In this document: positions 49,243 through 60,744 of the stretch, in pieces | Position numbering within the stretch: position 1 is the first letter of the stretch | How the letters are laid out: the number at the start of each line of letters is the position of its first letter | NCBI GenBank assembly: GCA_018398805.1 | Contig: JAGFBZ010000178.1 | Coordinates: forward strand, 806,001 to 870,000 | DNA length: 64,000 nt | Reading direction: 5' to 3' | From: Hirundichthys speculiger | Lineage: Eukaryota > Chordata > Actinopteri > Beloniformes > Exocoetidae | Notes under the pieces: generated by a model | Database searches by the model: none | What the model was told of the DNA's origin: nothing | What the model saw: only the letters and a program-made list of their open reading frames with translations | Position numbers and translations under genes: made by a program

Positions 49243-50680
49243 CAGTGGTTCTCAACCTTTTAGGGGTCCTGGACCCCCTGCATATTTTTGATCAACTCTA
49301 AGGACCCCCCCTGCCATCTGGGGGTTGGGTGTGATTTGACAGAAATGGCAGAAACTGCCTTTTAAATTGCATTATGCCATTTGTTCACTCTTTGAAGCAA
49401 ATATGAGCTTTCAGTTGAAATTTCCAGAACAAAAACATGTATGAATTATAAAATTATAAAAACACAGAGGCTGCTGAGGGGCCGAATCAGTTGCTGTAAA
49501 TCTCAACATGATATATTCTTCTTTATAAAGTCTCTTTTTGCTCTCTGTTTTTCGTTCTTTTCTGGTGGCTGAGACTTTGCTACATCTGGAACAAGCAGTC
49601 TTTTTTTGATACGAGCCATCTCTCCATGTTGTCAAGTTGAAACGTCGTCCTCTATTTCTTTTTTCCCCTCTTCTTCTTCTTCTTCTTCTATGAGTGACTG
49701 TGTTTATCGTATTCTTTTTTATCGCAATTTCAAACGCAAACTTGAACTTTGCACATTGATGAGTCCCCCCCTTCTTTCAAATATTTCACAATAAAAGCTT
49801 TTTTTTTTTTTTTTTGGAGAACTGAATGGTGTATACTCCACTGAAATGTTCGGGGGCTCATATTTGAAAAGGATGCAGATCGTGTTAAGTTTGTATGAAC
49901 ACTGTCATGCAGTAACTTCAACAATGCAAACAGGTGCAAGATTTCTTATTAAAATACAATAAATTACACTTGTGAAAGAGAAGAATAAGGTCATGTTACT
50001 CTCTGTAGTTTAGGCAGATAAAGCTCTTGGTCACATTTGAGTAATGTAATACAGGGATACCTCTACTTACGAACGTCTCTACATACGAAATTTTCAGGTT
50101 ACGAAACGCCTCAATGGGAAAATATTGCCTCTTGTTACGAAAGAAATTTCAGGATACGAAAGGCTAAAAATACAGTACGCGCTGCTACTCTCAGCTCCCA
50201 GAGTTTACTGAACATAAACATACATGCAGCTGCTCTGCCATCGGCTATCGGCTAGCATCTTCCTGGCATCTCTCTCTGAATTCTCTGAATCTCAGAAATT
50301 TGTTGAAAAGAATCACCCAGAAAAAGTGTTCACTAGTCGGGCTATTGCTCACTATGTTGATGTTTGCCTTGCACATTTTAGAAGGATTGTTAAAAGCTGA
50401 CAAAAGCAAACGTCCTTGGATCAGGTTCTTTACAAAACGTCAGGCAAAAACCACTGCTGAGAGAGAACATGAACCAAAGAAGGCAAAAGGTGACGACGAT
50501 AGCAGTTAAAATGTAAATGAACATAATTGTTATTCTTTACTTTATTCTTTGCTTTTTATTATGTACAACTCTCATGTTATTCTCATGATTTCGTAAATAG
50601 AGGTACCACGGACCCATGGACCCCTTGCAACTACACCACAGACCACTAAGGGTCCGCTGACCCCCGGTTGAGAATCACTG
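49243..50680. mobile_element. hAT-Charlie-like transposon, host of a nested mariner
   Basis: Ends CAGTGGTTCTCAACC and GGTTGAGAATCACTG are inverted repeats; GGACCCC occurs just inside both ends. Flanking 8-mers CATAGGCT and AATAAACT match at 5 of 8 bases, so the duplication is decayed. A (CTT)n tract lies at 49670-49688. Confidence 0.75.
50052..50610 (+). mobile_element. mariner/pogo-like MITE nested in the hAT
   Basis: Begins CAGGGATACCTCTACTTACG after TA (50050-50051) and closes with the complement TTTCGTAAATAGAGGTACCAC. The right terminal bases and TA are mutated. An internal 69-codon frame (50300-50509) has a basic, charged tail (TKRQAKTTAEREHEPKKAKG), possibly a transposase C-terminus, but no catalytic motif. 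Confidence 0.7.
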
Positions 50681-51734
50681 AATAAACTTATAAGATGAGG
50701 GTCATTAATCTGACTCAAAAGGAAAATGGACGAGTGGTAGAAGTTAGGTTGGGGGAAAAAGCCTTTTTGCAACAAAAATTTGGTTAATGGAAAAAGGTCT
50801 TTCATAAAGCTGATAAAGACTTTTACACTTCAAATTAAGGCAGAGTTGATCATTTCTTCAGAAAGAACTAAGATCAAAATGAGACAGAAACAAAAAACAG
50901 AAGTGTGGGGGAGCTTTCACAGGTCAGCAGGATTGTTGTCCTCTGTCAGAGATCTCAGGCTCCAGATAATGAAAAAGAAAAGATTATTCTCCAAAGTTTT
51001 GGGAGCTGGAGGCGCCTAAATCTCTGAGAGGGAGAGGAGAGATGGTACAGAAAATTGAGAGATTGAAAAAGGGAAACCTGGAGTGAGAAAACTGAGAACT
51101 GAAGAAAACTAAGAAGCTGTCAGATTCTCCCTCTGGGTGTGAGCTCTTCACGGACCAGTGAGGCTGAGGCAGAGCAGCGTTCCTCCAAAATATGGCAATT
51201 TAAAATCCAGTTGCACTAATAATCTGTTTATCATTTGGTCTTCCACAAAAAAAGGTAAAAATACATTTTTCAAAGCACATCAGGAAAGTTGAACCATGAA
51301 ATAAAGATATTTATTGTGTGTGAGTGATGGGATATTGAGAGAACAAGGAGGTGGCCAGGTAAGAACAAGAAAACACCACCACTTCCAGTTCTGTGCCAGA
51401 AACATGGAACGCCCCCTTACTGAGCTCCATTGAAAACTTTCTCAAGGTCAGCACCACAGATCTGGCAAGTGCTACTGGTTTCACAATGTTTCCCACTCTC
51501 AAAAAGTTTGCCAACAAATTCAGTACAAGTTCCCAGAGCCACCATGACTGTGACAGTGGGCTTTTGTTTTTTAAATTGGAAAAGACACCATATTCCTGTT
51601 GTGTTGGTCCTGTACCTAACTTTGAGTGGAGCAAATAGATAATTCATTTTAGGTTTCTAAGAGTATAAAGAAGCCCATCAATAATGTGCCCTTTCTTCAA
51701 AGGTTGATGCATTAACACAAATTCTATAAGAAGA
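50681..51734. other. Spacer
   Basis: No gene recognised. Open frames at 51393-51647 on both strands share no recognisable domain; the minus-strand one has a CQIC motif only. Confidence 0.35.
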
Positions 51735-52720
51735 ACTGGACCAATCCACTGTGATGTCACTCATACTTTTTTTTTAAACAGTGATTTTGAAGCCTCTTTT
51801 TTCTCATAGAGTGCAGCACCTTGTTACAAGCAGGCCTGAAAGCTGGCTGGAACATGTCCAACTTAGTTCAGTTGCTGCAGGTTAGTTGCAATACATTTTA
51901 GCTGGCTGGCTTAGCTTATGCTAACCCATGATGCTAACTGATACCTCACATTGTTCTGATCAAATCTGTCCAATCACTCTCATTTCAAGTGATGCTACTG
52001 AAATAACAAAGAGTTGCAAGAGCTGAAATTAGGACGAAAGAAGCTGTGTTGAAACCCACCTTTATTTGGTCTCATTTTATTTTATTTAACCTTTGTTTAT
52101 ACAGGTAAGACACATTGAGATCAATATCTCATTTTCAAGTGTGACCTGTTCAATAATAAATCACAATAAAATACAAATAAAACAATCAATATAGTTATAA
52201 AAAAAATTAAATAAAAGACATAAAATAATAAATAAGTCGCCCAGCTGGGCAAGCTAACTGGTGTAGGCCCATGAGTTCCTGGCCGAATGACTGCAGGCTC
52301 CACCAGACCTCTGCTTCCAAGCAGTCCTGTCCTGTTTTAAATGTCATTTTAATGGATATGCAGCACTATTATTTCTTTATTCAGAGCTCAGAAATCAAGG
52401 CAGTGCAAAGCGCTAAGTTGTTATAGTGATGGCAGCTAGCCATCAGCTACTGGCTATGCCCAGCATCAATCAAACGACCACGCCTCTAATCATACATATA
52501 TTTGTTGCTTTGAATAATTTAACCTAATGTGATATAAAAAAAAAAATCACCCTCTGTACCGTTGTCATGGACATGAAATGAAGACCAAAACCATTTTTTG
52601 AACCAGGCTGCAATTACGTTTCTTTCTGCAGCAAAGCTGGACATTTTAATACAGGGGTCAATGGAAAATGACTCGCTTTTGGAGCCAGCCACTAGTGGTC
52701 TGTGGAGGAACTGCAAGCTA
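51735..52720 (+). mobile_element. Interspersed repeat with an inserted second repeat
   Basis: The left part (CACTGTGATGTCACTCATAC) and right part (ACCCTCTGTACCGTTGTCAT, then GCTTTTGGAGCCAGCCACTA) belong to one fish repeat also seen at 44225. Between them, about 52071-52200, is a different tail (TTTAACCTTTGTTTATACAG, GACACATTGAGATCAA). Boundaries approximate. Confidence 0.45.
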
Positions 52721-53310
52721 AACTTACTTGCTGGTTTTATTAATCGAGCAGCACTGATGTAGCCCATTGGGCATCAATGAAACGTCTGTGACACGCTACT
52801 GTGGCTATTCAGTAATAAAGTACAAAATCTAGCTATTAATAACCAGTGCTGTAAATGAATCATTAAACTAGAGTCTAAGCCCGGTCTTGAGTCTCCAGTG
52901 TTCGAACATGATTTAAGTCCAGGTCATTTAAAAAAAAACAAAAAACATTTCAGTTGAGACCACTGTTGATCTAAGTCAAGTCCAATCCAAATGACTGGAC
53001 TGCAAAGCTGTCACAGCTGTGAGATTTTTAAACACATGCAGTCATTAAAACACTTTTCAGGCATTTGTAATCATTCAGATTCTTCACATTTCGAACATGT
53101 AATCTCACACTCACAACATCTTTATTAAATGTTAAATAAACATAAATGCTCAGAGCTTCGTCCGGCGTCAATCGACGACAAAAGAAACAGCCCAGTTTAT
53201 AAGAGACCGATGGAGCAGTGACAAAGCTAAACTTTACGCAGGTTGAACATTTAATTTTTGCTGCCATGTTACCCTGAGAACATTCCTTAAATCCCAGGAA
53301 ATGATATTGA
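52721..53310. other. Spacer
   Basis: No gene recognised. Confidence 0.4.
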
Positions 53311-53385
53311 ATTCAATTCAATTCAAAATATTTTATTAATCCCCCAAAGGGGAAATTCAAGTTTCAGTACACCAGGAAAAATCCG
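53311..53385 (-). mobile_element. Retrotransposon 3' tail fragment
   Basis: Minus-strand tail with (GAATT)n, then ATTTTATTAATCCCCCAAAG and GGGAAATTCAAG in + orientation, a phrase common at fish LINE 3' ends. Confidence 0.5.
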
Positions 53386-53441
53386 GTGTACTAGGGGAAC
53401 TGCTAGTGTCCAGCTCTCCTTTTCATGCCTGGTCCCGTGGT

Positions 53442-53465
53442 CCTAACCCTAACCCTAACCCTAAC
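53442..53465. repeat. Interstitial telomeric repeat (CCTAAC)4
   Basis: Four perfect telomere hexamers, C-rich strand on +. A shorter G-rich counterpart is at 57610-57626. Confidence 0.9.
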
Positions 53466-54834
53466 TCCAGGTAACAGCCGTTAACAGCCGTTAAAACAGT
53501 TAACAGCCGTTAGAACCAGCATATCTCCATAATGATGACAAGTGAGATATCTCCAGGTCAGAGGAGGAAACACCGATGAACCAGACCGTCTCCCCTGGGA
53601 AGACCGAGCTCCATTCAGTCTGGCGAGTGACAGAGCCGACCGTCCCAGAGCCCGATTCATTATGCGGACCGGACCAGGCCGTTGTCGTCTCCCCCGGCGG
53701 TGCTGGGCCCCACCAGGTCACCAGACGGCCCCTGCCAGATCAGCTGACCCATCAGGCGTGTAAACTGCTGGACGGGGGCAGCATGCCGCCGCTGCTACGT
53801 CTATGCCAGGCGCAACAACAACATATGAATGACAATTAATGCTTAGTCAGTAGAACTGCATTTTAAAACATTTTAAAGTCTCGGTATAACTTACATATGT
53901 CAGGCTACATTTATGATCCTTCGCTGTCCAGGGTAAGTGATTTGGAAGAGTGCTCTGTCATCATGGAAATGTTTACCATCCCACTCTGAAACTGAACCAC
54001 TCCTTCTCTGATTATCTCATAGCTAATGAAGCGGCCTTTATTACATGTTCATAGCACGGTCATCAGCAGCTTTTTGTCTAAAGCGACTTACAGTAAAATC
54101 AATAAAAACTTTTATTACCTTGCAAATGAACACTGAAAGGCACCACTTGACTGTAGCTGGTGCCGACTCATGCTAATGTTACGGCGCCAGTAGACGATGG
54201 AAACAGCCCTTCATGAAAGAAAACAAGAAAGGTGAGTTTTCACTCTAATTCATCAATCAGCAAGCCTCCCGCTCACAGCCACAGACAGTTTTCTCCGTCA
54301 CTCTACCACTGCCATAATCTGAGAAAAAAAATATTGTTGTAGCACTTACGTACCTGTCTGGGTGACTTTTTGCAGGATGATAACTGAAAGGTGGATGTTG
54401 TCCATATCATATATTTAATGATTCTTTTACAAATGGAACACTTTATTTTAACATATTTAATATTTACCACTACATGAGAACTCAGTAAAAACCAAGTGGA
54501 CAGTTGGACATTCTCAGGGACGTTTTACTCCTAAACAGAATTCATTATGGCTTGAACTGAATGCATGCGGGAATGTCCGTGTTCTTTTATCTGGTGCCAT
54601 TGAAGAGACTAAAAACAAAGACCAATTAAAAAGTTTAACATACAATGATGAATACAAAGATTCAATATGCCATGCAGAATATTTTAATCAGCCCATGGTA
54701 CATCTTCTTGACACCACGAGAGATGACGAGCACAGAATCTTCTGATGCTCATTTCCAGCATTGCAGGACACCCATCTGCTGTTGAATAAGTCATTGATCA
54801 AACTACTGTATTGGCCCAAATATAGGACGATATT
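53466..54834. other. Spacer; GC-rich patch then unique sequence
   Basis: GTTAACAGCC tandem motifs at about 53474-53512, a GC-rich patch at 53570-53800 with chance open frames, then no recognisable gene. The last 30 bases (CTGTATTGGCCCAAATATAG) look like the edge of another old repeat into which the piggyBac inserted. Confidence 0.4.
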
Positions 54835-55467
54835 TTAACCTTTCTGTCGTGTTCGGGTCAAATCTGACCAATTTCCTACTTCCATCAATCATAAATATTG
54901 TGTTTTACATTTGATTGTCTCAGGGCCTTATGATATCCTCCACACTAGCCATTTGAACATATATAATTGCTGATCACCATTTTCTCTGAATATTGAGTAT
55001 TTTATTCAACTTTGTAACACCTGTGGTGTTCCCGGTCAAAAATGACCACCATAGGAAATTAATAGGTGACCCTAGATTGTGTTCATCCATCAGATTGTAC
55101 ACAACCACAAATACACCACCACACACCACACACATACCACCCCACATGAACCCTTTCAGACTGAACAAATAGGTGTCTCCTCTTCCCACCTCATTCCCGT
55201 GCTTATGTGCCCATCCCCCACATAAACCACACTTTCCAAACTAAATGTATAACAATAACACTTGTTCCACATTTCAAAGTCAACAATTAGGTGTTTGTTA
55301 TGGGAACCATCTCTTTCCCAGGCTTATGTGCCCATCCCCCCAGGTGAACCGCACTTTCCGATACAAAATGTATCATATCTTCTCAGAGACCCCTTATATA
55401 TAGTTTTTTTGTGTGCATTGCCCTCATTTTACTATGAACACGTTGACTAGGCACCCGATCAGATGAT

Positions 55468-55766
55468 TTCTTGTCAGAGAAGCCCTGAACCTTTTATTTC
55501 AACCTGATGAACAGGGGATTGAAGTTCAACCAGAAATAGAGGGCGATGTCTCAAAAATAGAAGACAACATTGATCCTGATTTTGATCCAGATCATTGTGA
55601 GACTGACCAGTTATCAGATGGTGAGGAAGAGGCTCCAGAGGAAGACACACCTGAGGAAGAGGCACCTGTGATATTCCAGTCCAAGGATGGCAATTTGCTC
55701 TGGTATTCATCCACCCAGGACAGAGGAGGCAGAGCAGGAATAGAAAATATTGTTAGGATGCCGCTC
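55468..55766 (+). pseudogene. piggyBac transposase N-terminal fragment
   Basis: Open frame reading VREALNLLFQPDEQGIEVQP, an acidic stretch (DPDFDPDHCETDQLSDG, EEEAPEEDTPEEEAP), then VIFQSKDGNLLWYSSTQ and RAGIENIVRM. This fits the start of piggyBac transposases: an acidic N-terminus, then a W..-type motif and R..NIV before the catalytic domain. The catalytic Asp residues and the C-terminal zinc finger are absent. The frame runs into the AC microsatellite. Confidence 0.72.
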
Positions 55767-55793
55767 CTGTGTGTGAAGACACATGCCCTCACC

Positions 55794-55858
<65 letters not shown>

Positions 55859-55921
55859 AATGATAGGCTCCTGGGTGGATGAATACCAGAGCAAATTGCC
55901 ATCCTTGGACTGGAATATCAC
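55668..55921. repeat. Perfect 53-bp inverted repeat inside the piggyBac
   Basis: 55668-55720 and 55869-55921 are exact reverse complements (53 of 53), separated by 148 bp containing an AC microsatellite. The arm is coding transposase sequence, so the same peptide (FQSKDGNLLWYSSTQ) can be read on both strands. This is a head-to-head duplication of part of the ORF. Confidence 0.97.
55798..55853. repeat. (AC)n microsatellite
   Basis: AC repeat with one CC interruption, lying in the loop of the 53-bp inverted repeat. Confidence 0.95.
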
Positions 55922-56379
55922 GAGACAGCTCCCACCGCTTCACAGGGCTGTGGGCTCAAACATGAATGTTCAGCACCGGACAGCTCCCACAGCCCGGAAA
56001 AGTGGTGGGAGCTGTCCGGTGCTGAATGTGAATATTCGGCACTGGACAGCCACTTCTCCGGGCTGTGGGAGCTGTCCGCTGGCGGGAGCTGTCCAGTGCT
56101 GAATGTGAATATTCAGCACTTTCAGCACCCGGGGTAGTGGTGGGAGCTGTCCGGAATGTCCGGTGCTGAACATGAATATTCAGCATCCGACAGCTCCCAC
56201 AGCCTGGAGAAGTGGCAGGAGCTGTCCAGTGCTGAACGTGAACATTCAGCACCAGACAGCTCCCACCACTTTTTCGGGCTTTGGGAGCTGTCCAGTGCTG
56301 AATATTCACATTCAGCACTGGACAGCTCCCACAGCCCGGAGAAGTGGCGGGAGCTGTCCAGTGCTGAATGTGAATTCAG
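55922..56379. repeat. Tandem array of palindromic units (about six)
   Basis: Alternating blocks GGACAGCTCCCAC / GTGGGAGCTGTCC and GTGCTGAATGTGAATATTCAGCAC repeat about every 60-75 bp in diverged copies. Each block is close to its own reverse complement. The best hairpin has arms 56283-56303 and 56310-56330 (21 of 21 paired, 6-nt loop). The array ends in C21 then AC repeats. Confidence 0.92.
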
Positions 56380-56410
56380 CCCCCCCCCCCCCCCCCCCCC
56401 ACACACACAC
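56380..56410. repeat. C21 plus (AC)5 tract
   Basis: A homopolymer then AC units, followed by AAATGATAGGCTC, which also follows the first AC tract at 55857, indicating a duplicated junction. Confidence 0.93.
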
Positions 56411-56716
56411 AAATGATAGGCTCATGTTGATGTGTGAATTTGGTCACTGTTTTGATTTTTGTTACTTTCTTTTTACATAAATGATAATTTTGGAAAACAA
56501 TTTACTATTTTTGTGTCTATTTTATGTATATTCACTGCAGTTATTCATATAAACCAGTGGTCTGAGACATTCTTTACAGCTTAAAAAGGAGTTAAATAAA
56601 ATTTGGTGTTAATTAGTGGTTTTTCTGTTAATGTAGGAGCAGTTAAAACAGGCCGGTCAAATTTGACCGGGATCACTAAAGTAAGGGGGGAGAAACGAAC
56701 ACGACACAAAGGTTAA

Positions 56717-57814
56717 TCCAGAAGTCTTATTCTCAAAAATGGGGGTCATTTTATAATGGAGGAATAGACTTTCTGTTGTCATTACACATCTGTGCCACTA
56801 GATGGAGCCACACTGAAGTAACCAGCTAGAGAATAGCATGACAGCGAACACATGGAACAGATCTGATAATAAATGGAGGAATGACGCGATCGTCTTGAAC
56901 AAAGGGGTTTGAAAGTTTTTTTTTTTAGACAGAATTGTTAATATTGCTACCTAAGTTGGTACCCTAACTGTAAAGTACACTGATTTTTACTGTTGTCCAT
57001 GTCCGTTTTAGCGTTTCGGCATGTTTACCTGCCAATTCTCTTCTGGTTCCGCAGCAGCCAGTAACAGACTTTTCAAAACAAAAACATAAAATAAATGTCG
57101 GCATTATTAAATTAACAAGTTAACACGACAGTAACTTGCCCAGCTCTATTAAAAACACAAACTGCTGGCCTTGAAGGTTTGACACCCCCACTTTGGGATC
57201 TTCTATTGTTGGTCTGACTGAGAACCCTCTCTTTGAGCTGATGGAAATGAAATGCCCAAATATAAGTAGCTAAGTGCAGTGCAGCTACTTGAAGATGCAG
57301 AACATCAGTCTAAAATTGAGCCTACTGGCAGGTACAAAGCCAGCTCTGAGTTTTTGATTGTGACTGGGATGATTAGTGTTGTTTCACCAGAAGAGTACCT
57401 TCTCATACAACACACTCCTACTGTGAGGTGGCGAAAAGCACCAGTTATTAAATGTTTAATATCTTAACACTGCAGCTCGAGAACATATTTAAATTAAATG
57501 TTAAATTGAAATAAAGTTCAAACTCCCATCATAAATATAAGATTTTTTTTTTTTTTTTTAAATCTCTTATGGTGAGCCTGAGCCCTGATGCAGATCATCT
57601 GATGCTACAGGGTTAGGGTTAGGGTTGCATTGGTGTCCCACTGAGCTCTTTGTTTGAGTTAGAGTGGTAATCAGCTCTGTAAAGCTAAAATGTTCACTTA
57701 TCTGTTAAACACTCGCCTGTTATCGGGTTCAAGTTTAAGACTCCACAAACAGCAGTAGTGTTAGACTGCAATTACCACTCTGTGACACAATCCATGCATG
57801 TTCAACTGAGTGGA
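56717..57814. other. Spacer
   Basis: No gene recognised; a T-run lies at 57543-57558 and (GGGTTA)-type sequence at 57610-57626. Confidence 0.4.
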
Positions 57815-57962
57815 GGGATTTCTCTCAGATGGCTTGGGAACGCCTTGGTATTTCCCCCGAGGAGCTGGAGGAGGTGGTCAGGGAGAGGGAGGTCTGGGAC
57901 TCTGAGCTCCGTTTTCTGCCTCTGTGACACCAACTCAGATAAGCAGAGGCCAGTCAATGGAT
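57815..57962 (+). mobile_element. LINE 3' end (ORF C-terminus)
   Basis: GGCTTGGGAACGCCTTGGTA, then CGAGGAGCTGGAGGAGGTGG and GATAAGCAGAGG. This is the sense-strand version of the tails at 23470 and 29489, extending further 5'. The final (GGATG)n is decayed. Confidence 0.7.
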
Positions 57963-60112
57963 GCATCGCAATCTGTCTACAATCAGTGCTTTTTTGGGGG
58001 GGGATATACTAGGTTTTGATTACAATACTGCATACTGCATTTAACAAAATCAGTTTGTACTGCTTGTACAGTTTGTGGTTCAAAAATACAAACCAAACAT
58101 TCATCCACTTGATTGACACCACATTGTGCATAAATCCCATTTAAGGTTTGTCGCCGGTTTGTAAATATAGTCCAAATATATCCCAGGTATTTAAGACGAG
58201 TGAGTCATAAATTTCAAAACAGGTTTGATTTCCAGTCATTTAGCTCAATGTCAGAAGGTACGACAAACTTCAATTTATTCCGCATAGTGTTGGAGATTTG
58301 GGTTTGTCATATTTCAGGTTTGCTCACACCTTCTAAGTACTAACTAACAATATTTCTTTCTTTCAATGAAATCAAACATAGAACTAACAATATTTCCATT
58401 AGATCCTGTACATTTATGTTGTGCTTTAGCCCCTGAAGTGATGCGTGACTGCATTATTGCAGGATTCTGTGCTTCTCAGTACTCTGCGTCAGTCACTGAG
58501 TATTTCAAATGGTTTCTGCACTACTTTATTAGCGAAGCACGATCTTGTCCTCCTTCCTTGACTTTCACAGCTTTTCCACTCCGGTGCAGTATTTTCCCCG
58601 TGTCCTGAGATGTCCATCAGTCAGAACAACCTGTGTTCTCCACCAGCTGATCCCCTGACCCTTCCTGCTGATCAATACCAGCCCATCTGACCGCTTCTAT
58701 TCCTGGCCACCATCCCTGCAGAGTCAGCCCCCTTCCTCCCCCCCACTGCCTTTGTTTTCCGTTCGCCTCCATGGGACCAGCCTGGCACAGCGGTGCGCGT
58801 GGCCAAATCTGGCTCATTTATAAAGAGCACATAGAAACTATCGCCTGTAATGCTTGTACTGCGGAGGGTTCCGACGTATCACAGTGTAATTCCACGCTAA
58901 ACAGCATCTTTACCCACAGACACTAACAGATGACCGGCACACTGTGGCAGATCAAGGACATTTATGATTTATTTCCAGGGCTCCCAGTGTAAAAAGCTGA
59001 GCGACCCAAAAATGTAATGAGAACAGTATATAAAAAGAACCGGTCTGACCCATATCCAGTCTGAATATGGGGCGGGTGCATAAGAGGACGCAATTATTCT
59101 GAGAGGATCGTCTTGGGCTGTGCCAAAACAGCTGCGCTTTTAAAAGTTACTGCGCACACACAAAACACACGCTCGCAAACAGACTCTTAAGGGGTCTTCT
59201 GAGGCCGCTGATCGTGGGTGGTCTCTGTCCTGTGATCACCCGCTGCGTTATTTGTAACCTGTCACAAGAGGAAGAAGATGGGAAACAGATCATTTAATGG
59301 ACTGTACGAAATATAAAATCTTTTCCAATGAGTCAACAATGTTTAGAGGCAAAAAGAACCAAACTGTAAATCTTTAAAGCTTTTAAGGCCGCATAACTGT
59401 CGGCCATCTGGAAAGGGCAGTCATTCATCATTCAGAGGATGCTCTCAGCTCAGATTGGTAAAAACACCTGAGAGATGCAAAGTCCATCCTGAGCGCTTGT
59501 CTATTAAGCAACTCAGAGGTACTTGAGAGGATTGGGGAACTCAAATTGGAGTTAGCCTCAGACTGAAAACACCCCCACCTCAGAGCAGGACGTGAGTTAT
59601 TCATGGCACATCCTGATCTTATTTACAGAAAGGAAAGAAACCACAAGTGCTCAGAGCGGCATATGAGTTATTTCAAGATGCATTAGGTTCTGACCCGTGT
59701 GGTTTGAAACATTAGATGCCCTTTGGCCTTGCAGTGGCAGTTTATGAATCTCTGGCATTGCTGAGGCTTCCCAAATAATTTTAGCAGTATATCCTCACTG
59801 CATCTGGGCTGTTTTCTTTTCTCAAGAAAGAAGAGAAAATGCCAAGAGCATACAGACATGTGAAATCAAATCCACACCACCTTTGTAAGAGGTTTCAAAC
59901 TTGATTCTGATTGGATTTTTACTGATGCTTTTCAGTCTGGCCTCTTCAAATTGACTTTTGCAATGTGGCACATTGACGAGGCTGAATGAAGGGAGGTAGC
60001 CGTGTTGAGTGAATCAATGCTGCTACTAACAGGGCGCTTTGGGGAACAGTATGGAGAGCATCAGTCAATGGAAAGAAACCAAAATAAATGATCTGCTGGC
60101 AGTTTGGAGCCC
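57963..60112. other. Gene-free stretch
   Basis: No gene or named repeat recognised. Confidence 0.4.
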
Positions 60113-60161
60113 CCAGTAGGTCCCAGGAGCTAGGGACCTACTGGTGTAGGTCCCTAGCTCC
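60113..60161. repeat. Two overlapping, mutually exclusive perfect hairpins
   Basis: Hairpin B: GGAGCTAGGGACCTAC (60126-60141), loop TGGT, GTAGGTCCCTAGCTCC (60146-60161), 16 of 16 paired. Hairpin A: CCAGTAGGTCCC (60113-60124) pairs with GGGACCTACTGG (60133-60144), 12 of 12. The two share GGGACCTAC, so only one can form at a time. Confidence 0.95.
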
Positions 60162-60742
60162 TTCTTCAGACTGAAGAATCAACAAATGGCAAATCAGCTG
60201 ATTCCCCCATCTGACTTGTTGTTATCTACAGATGCACACATTCATTTGGTGTAAAGCTGCACCAAAGGCAAAGCTATGCTGGAACTGAAGTTGTTCCAGT
60301 GGAATCCCTTCCAGATTGATATCTACAGCCTAATGTGATCCAGTAGTCCGACAGATCAGATTTGAGAAACCAATTAGATTCTGCTCCTCTTTGAGCAAAG
60401 CCTTTAAGTCTTGGCTGAATGCCTTGAAGGGGTATTTCCCTTTTTTAACACCAAGCAGGGTTGTGTGAAGCTCTGAGTAGCTTGTGTTTTACCTGCAGTT
60501 GACAGCAGTTGCAGTGCTCTCAGTTTAGATAATCAGGGAGGAATCATAATGAGGAGCTTGACATACATAGAGGAGCAAATTGGAATCTTCAGCATTTCGG
60601 TAGCTGAAATACCTGAAATATCCCTTTTATAATCACATCTGGCAAGATGTTGGTACCTCTCATTAATCTCTCATTTTTATCATCTCTGCTTTCAGCCTAC
60701 TGCGTTGTACCTGATAAAATCAGATATGTGGAAAAACACTGT
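60162..60742. other. Spacer
   Basis: No gene recognised. Confidence 0.4.
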
Positions 60743-60744
60743 TA

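Larger units (their letters stand above)
54839..56712 (+). mobile_element. piggyBac-like transposon with rearranged interior
   Basis: Flanked by TTAA on both sides (54835-54838 and 56713-56716), the piggyBac target. Inverted ends are CCTTTCTGTCGTGTTCG and CGAACACGACACAAAGG, with GGTCAAAT(C/T)TGACC motifs just inside each end. Only an N-terminal transposase fragment remains. The rest has been replaced by an AC microsatellite, a 53-bp inverted duplication and a palindrome array. A direct duplication (about 55165-55250 and 55280-55372, sharing GCTTATGTGCCCATCCCCC) lies in the left part. Confidence 0.88.

Noticed and set aside
51393..51647. Possible zinc-finger protein (CQIC) on the minus strand
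   Set aside because: Only one CxxC pair, no partner ligands, no splice context; equally long frames exist on the other strand.
55868..56318. Repetitive protein frames on both strands
   Set aside because: They are translations of the palindromic array; every frame gives the same short motifs and no known fold.
57160..57190. Right end of the hAT that begins at 39969
   Set aside because: GGCCTTGAAGGTTTGACACC resembles the complement of its left end, but it lies 17 kb away; more likely an independent fragment.
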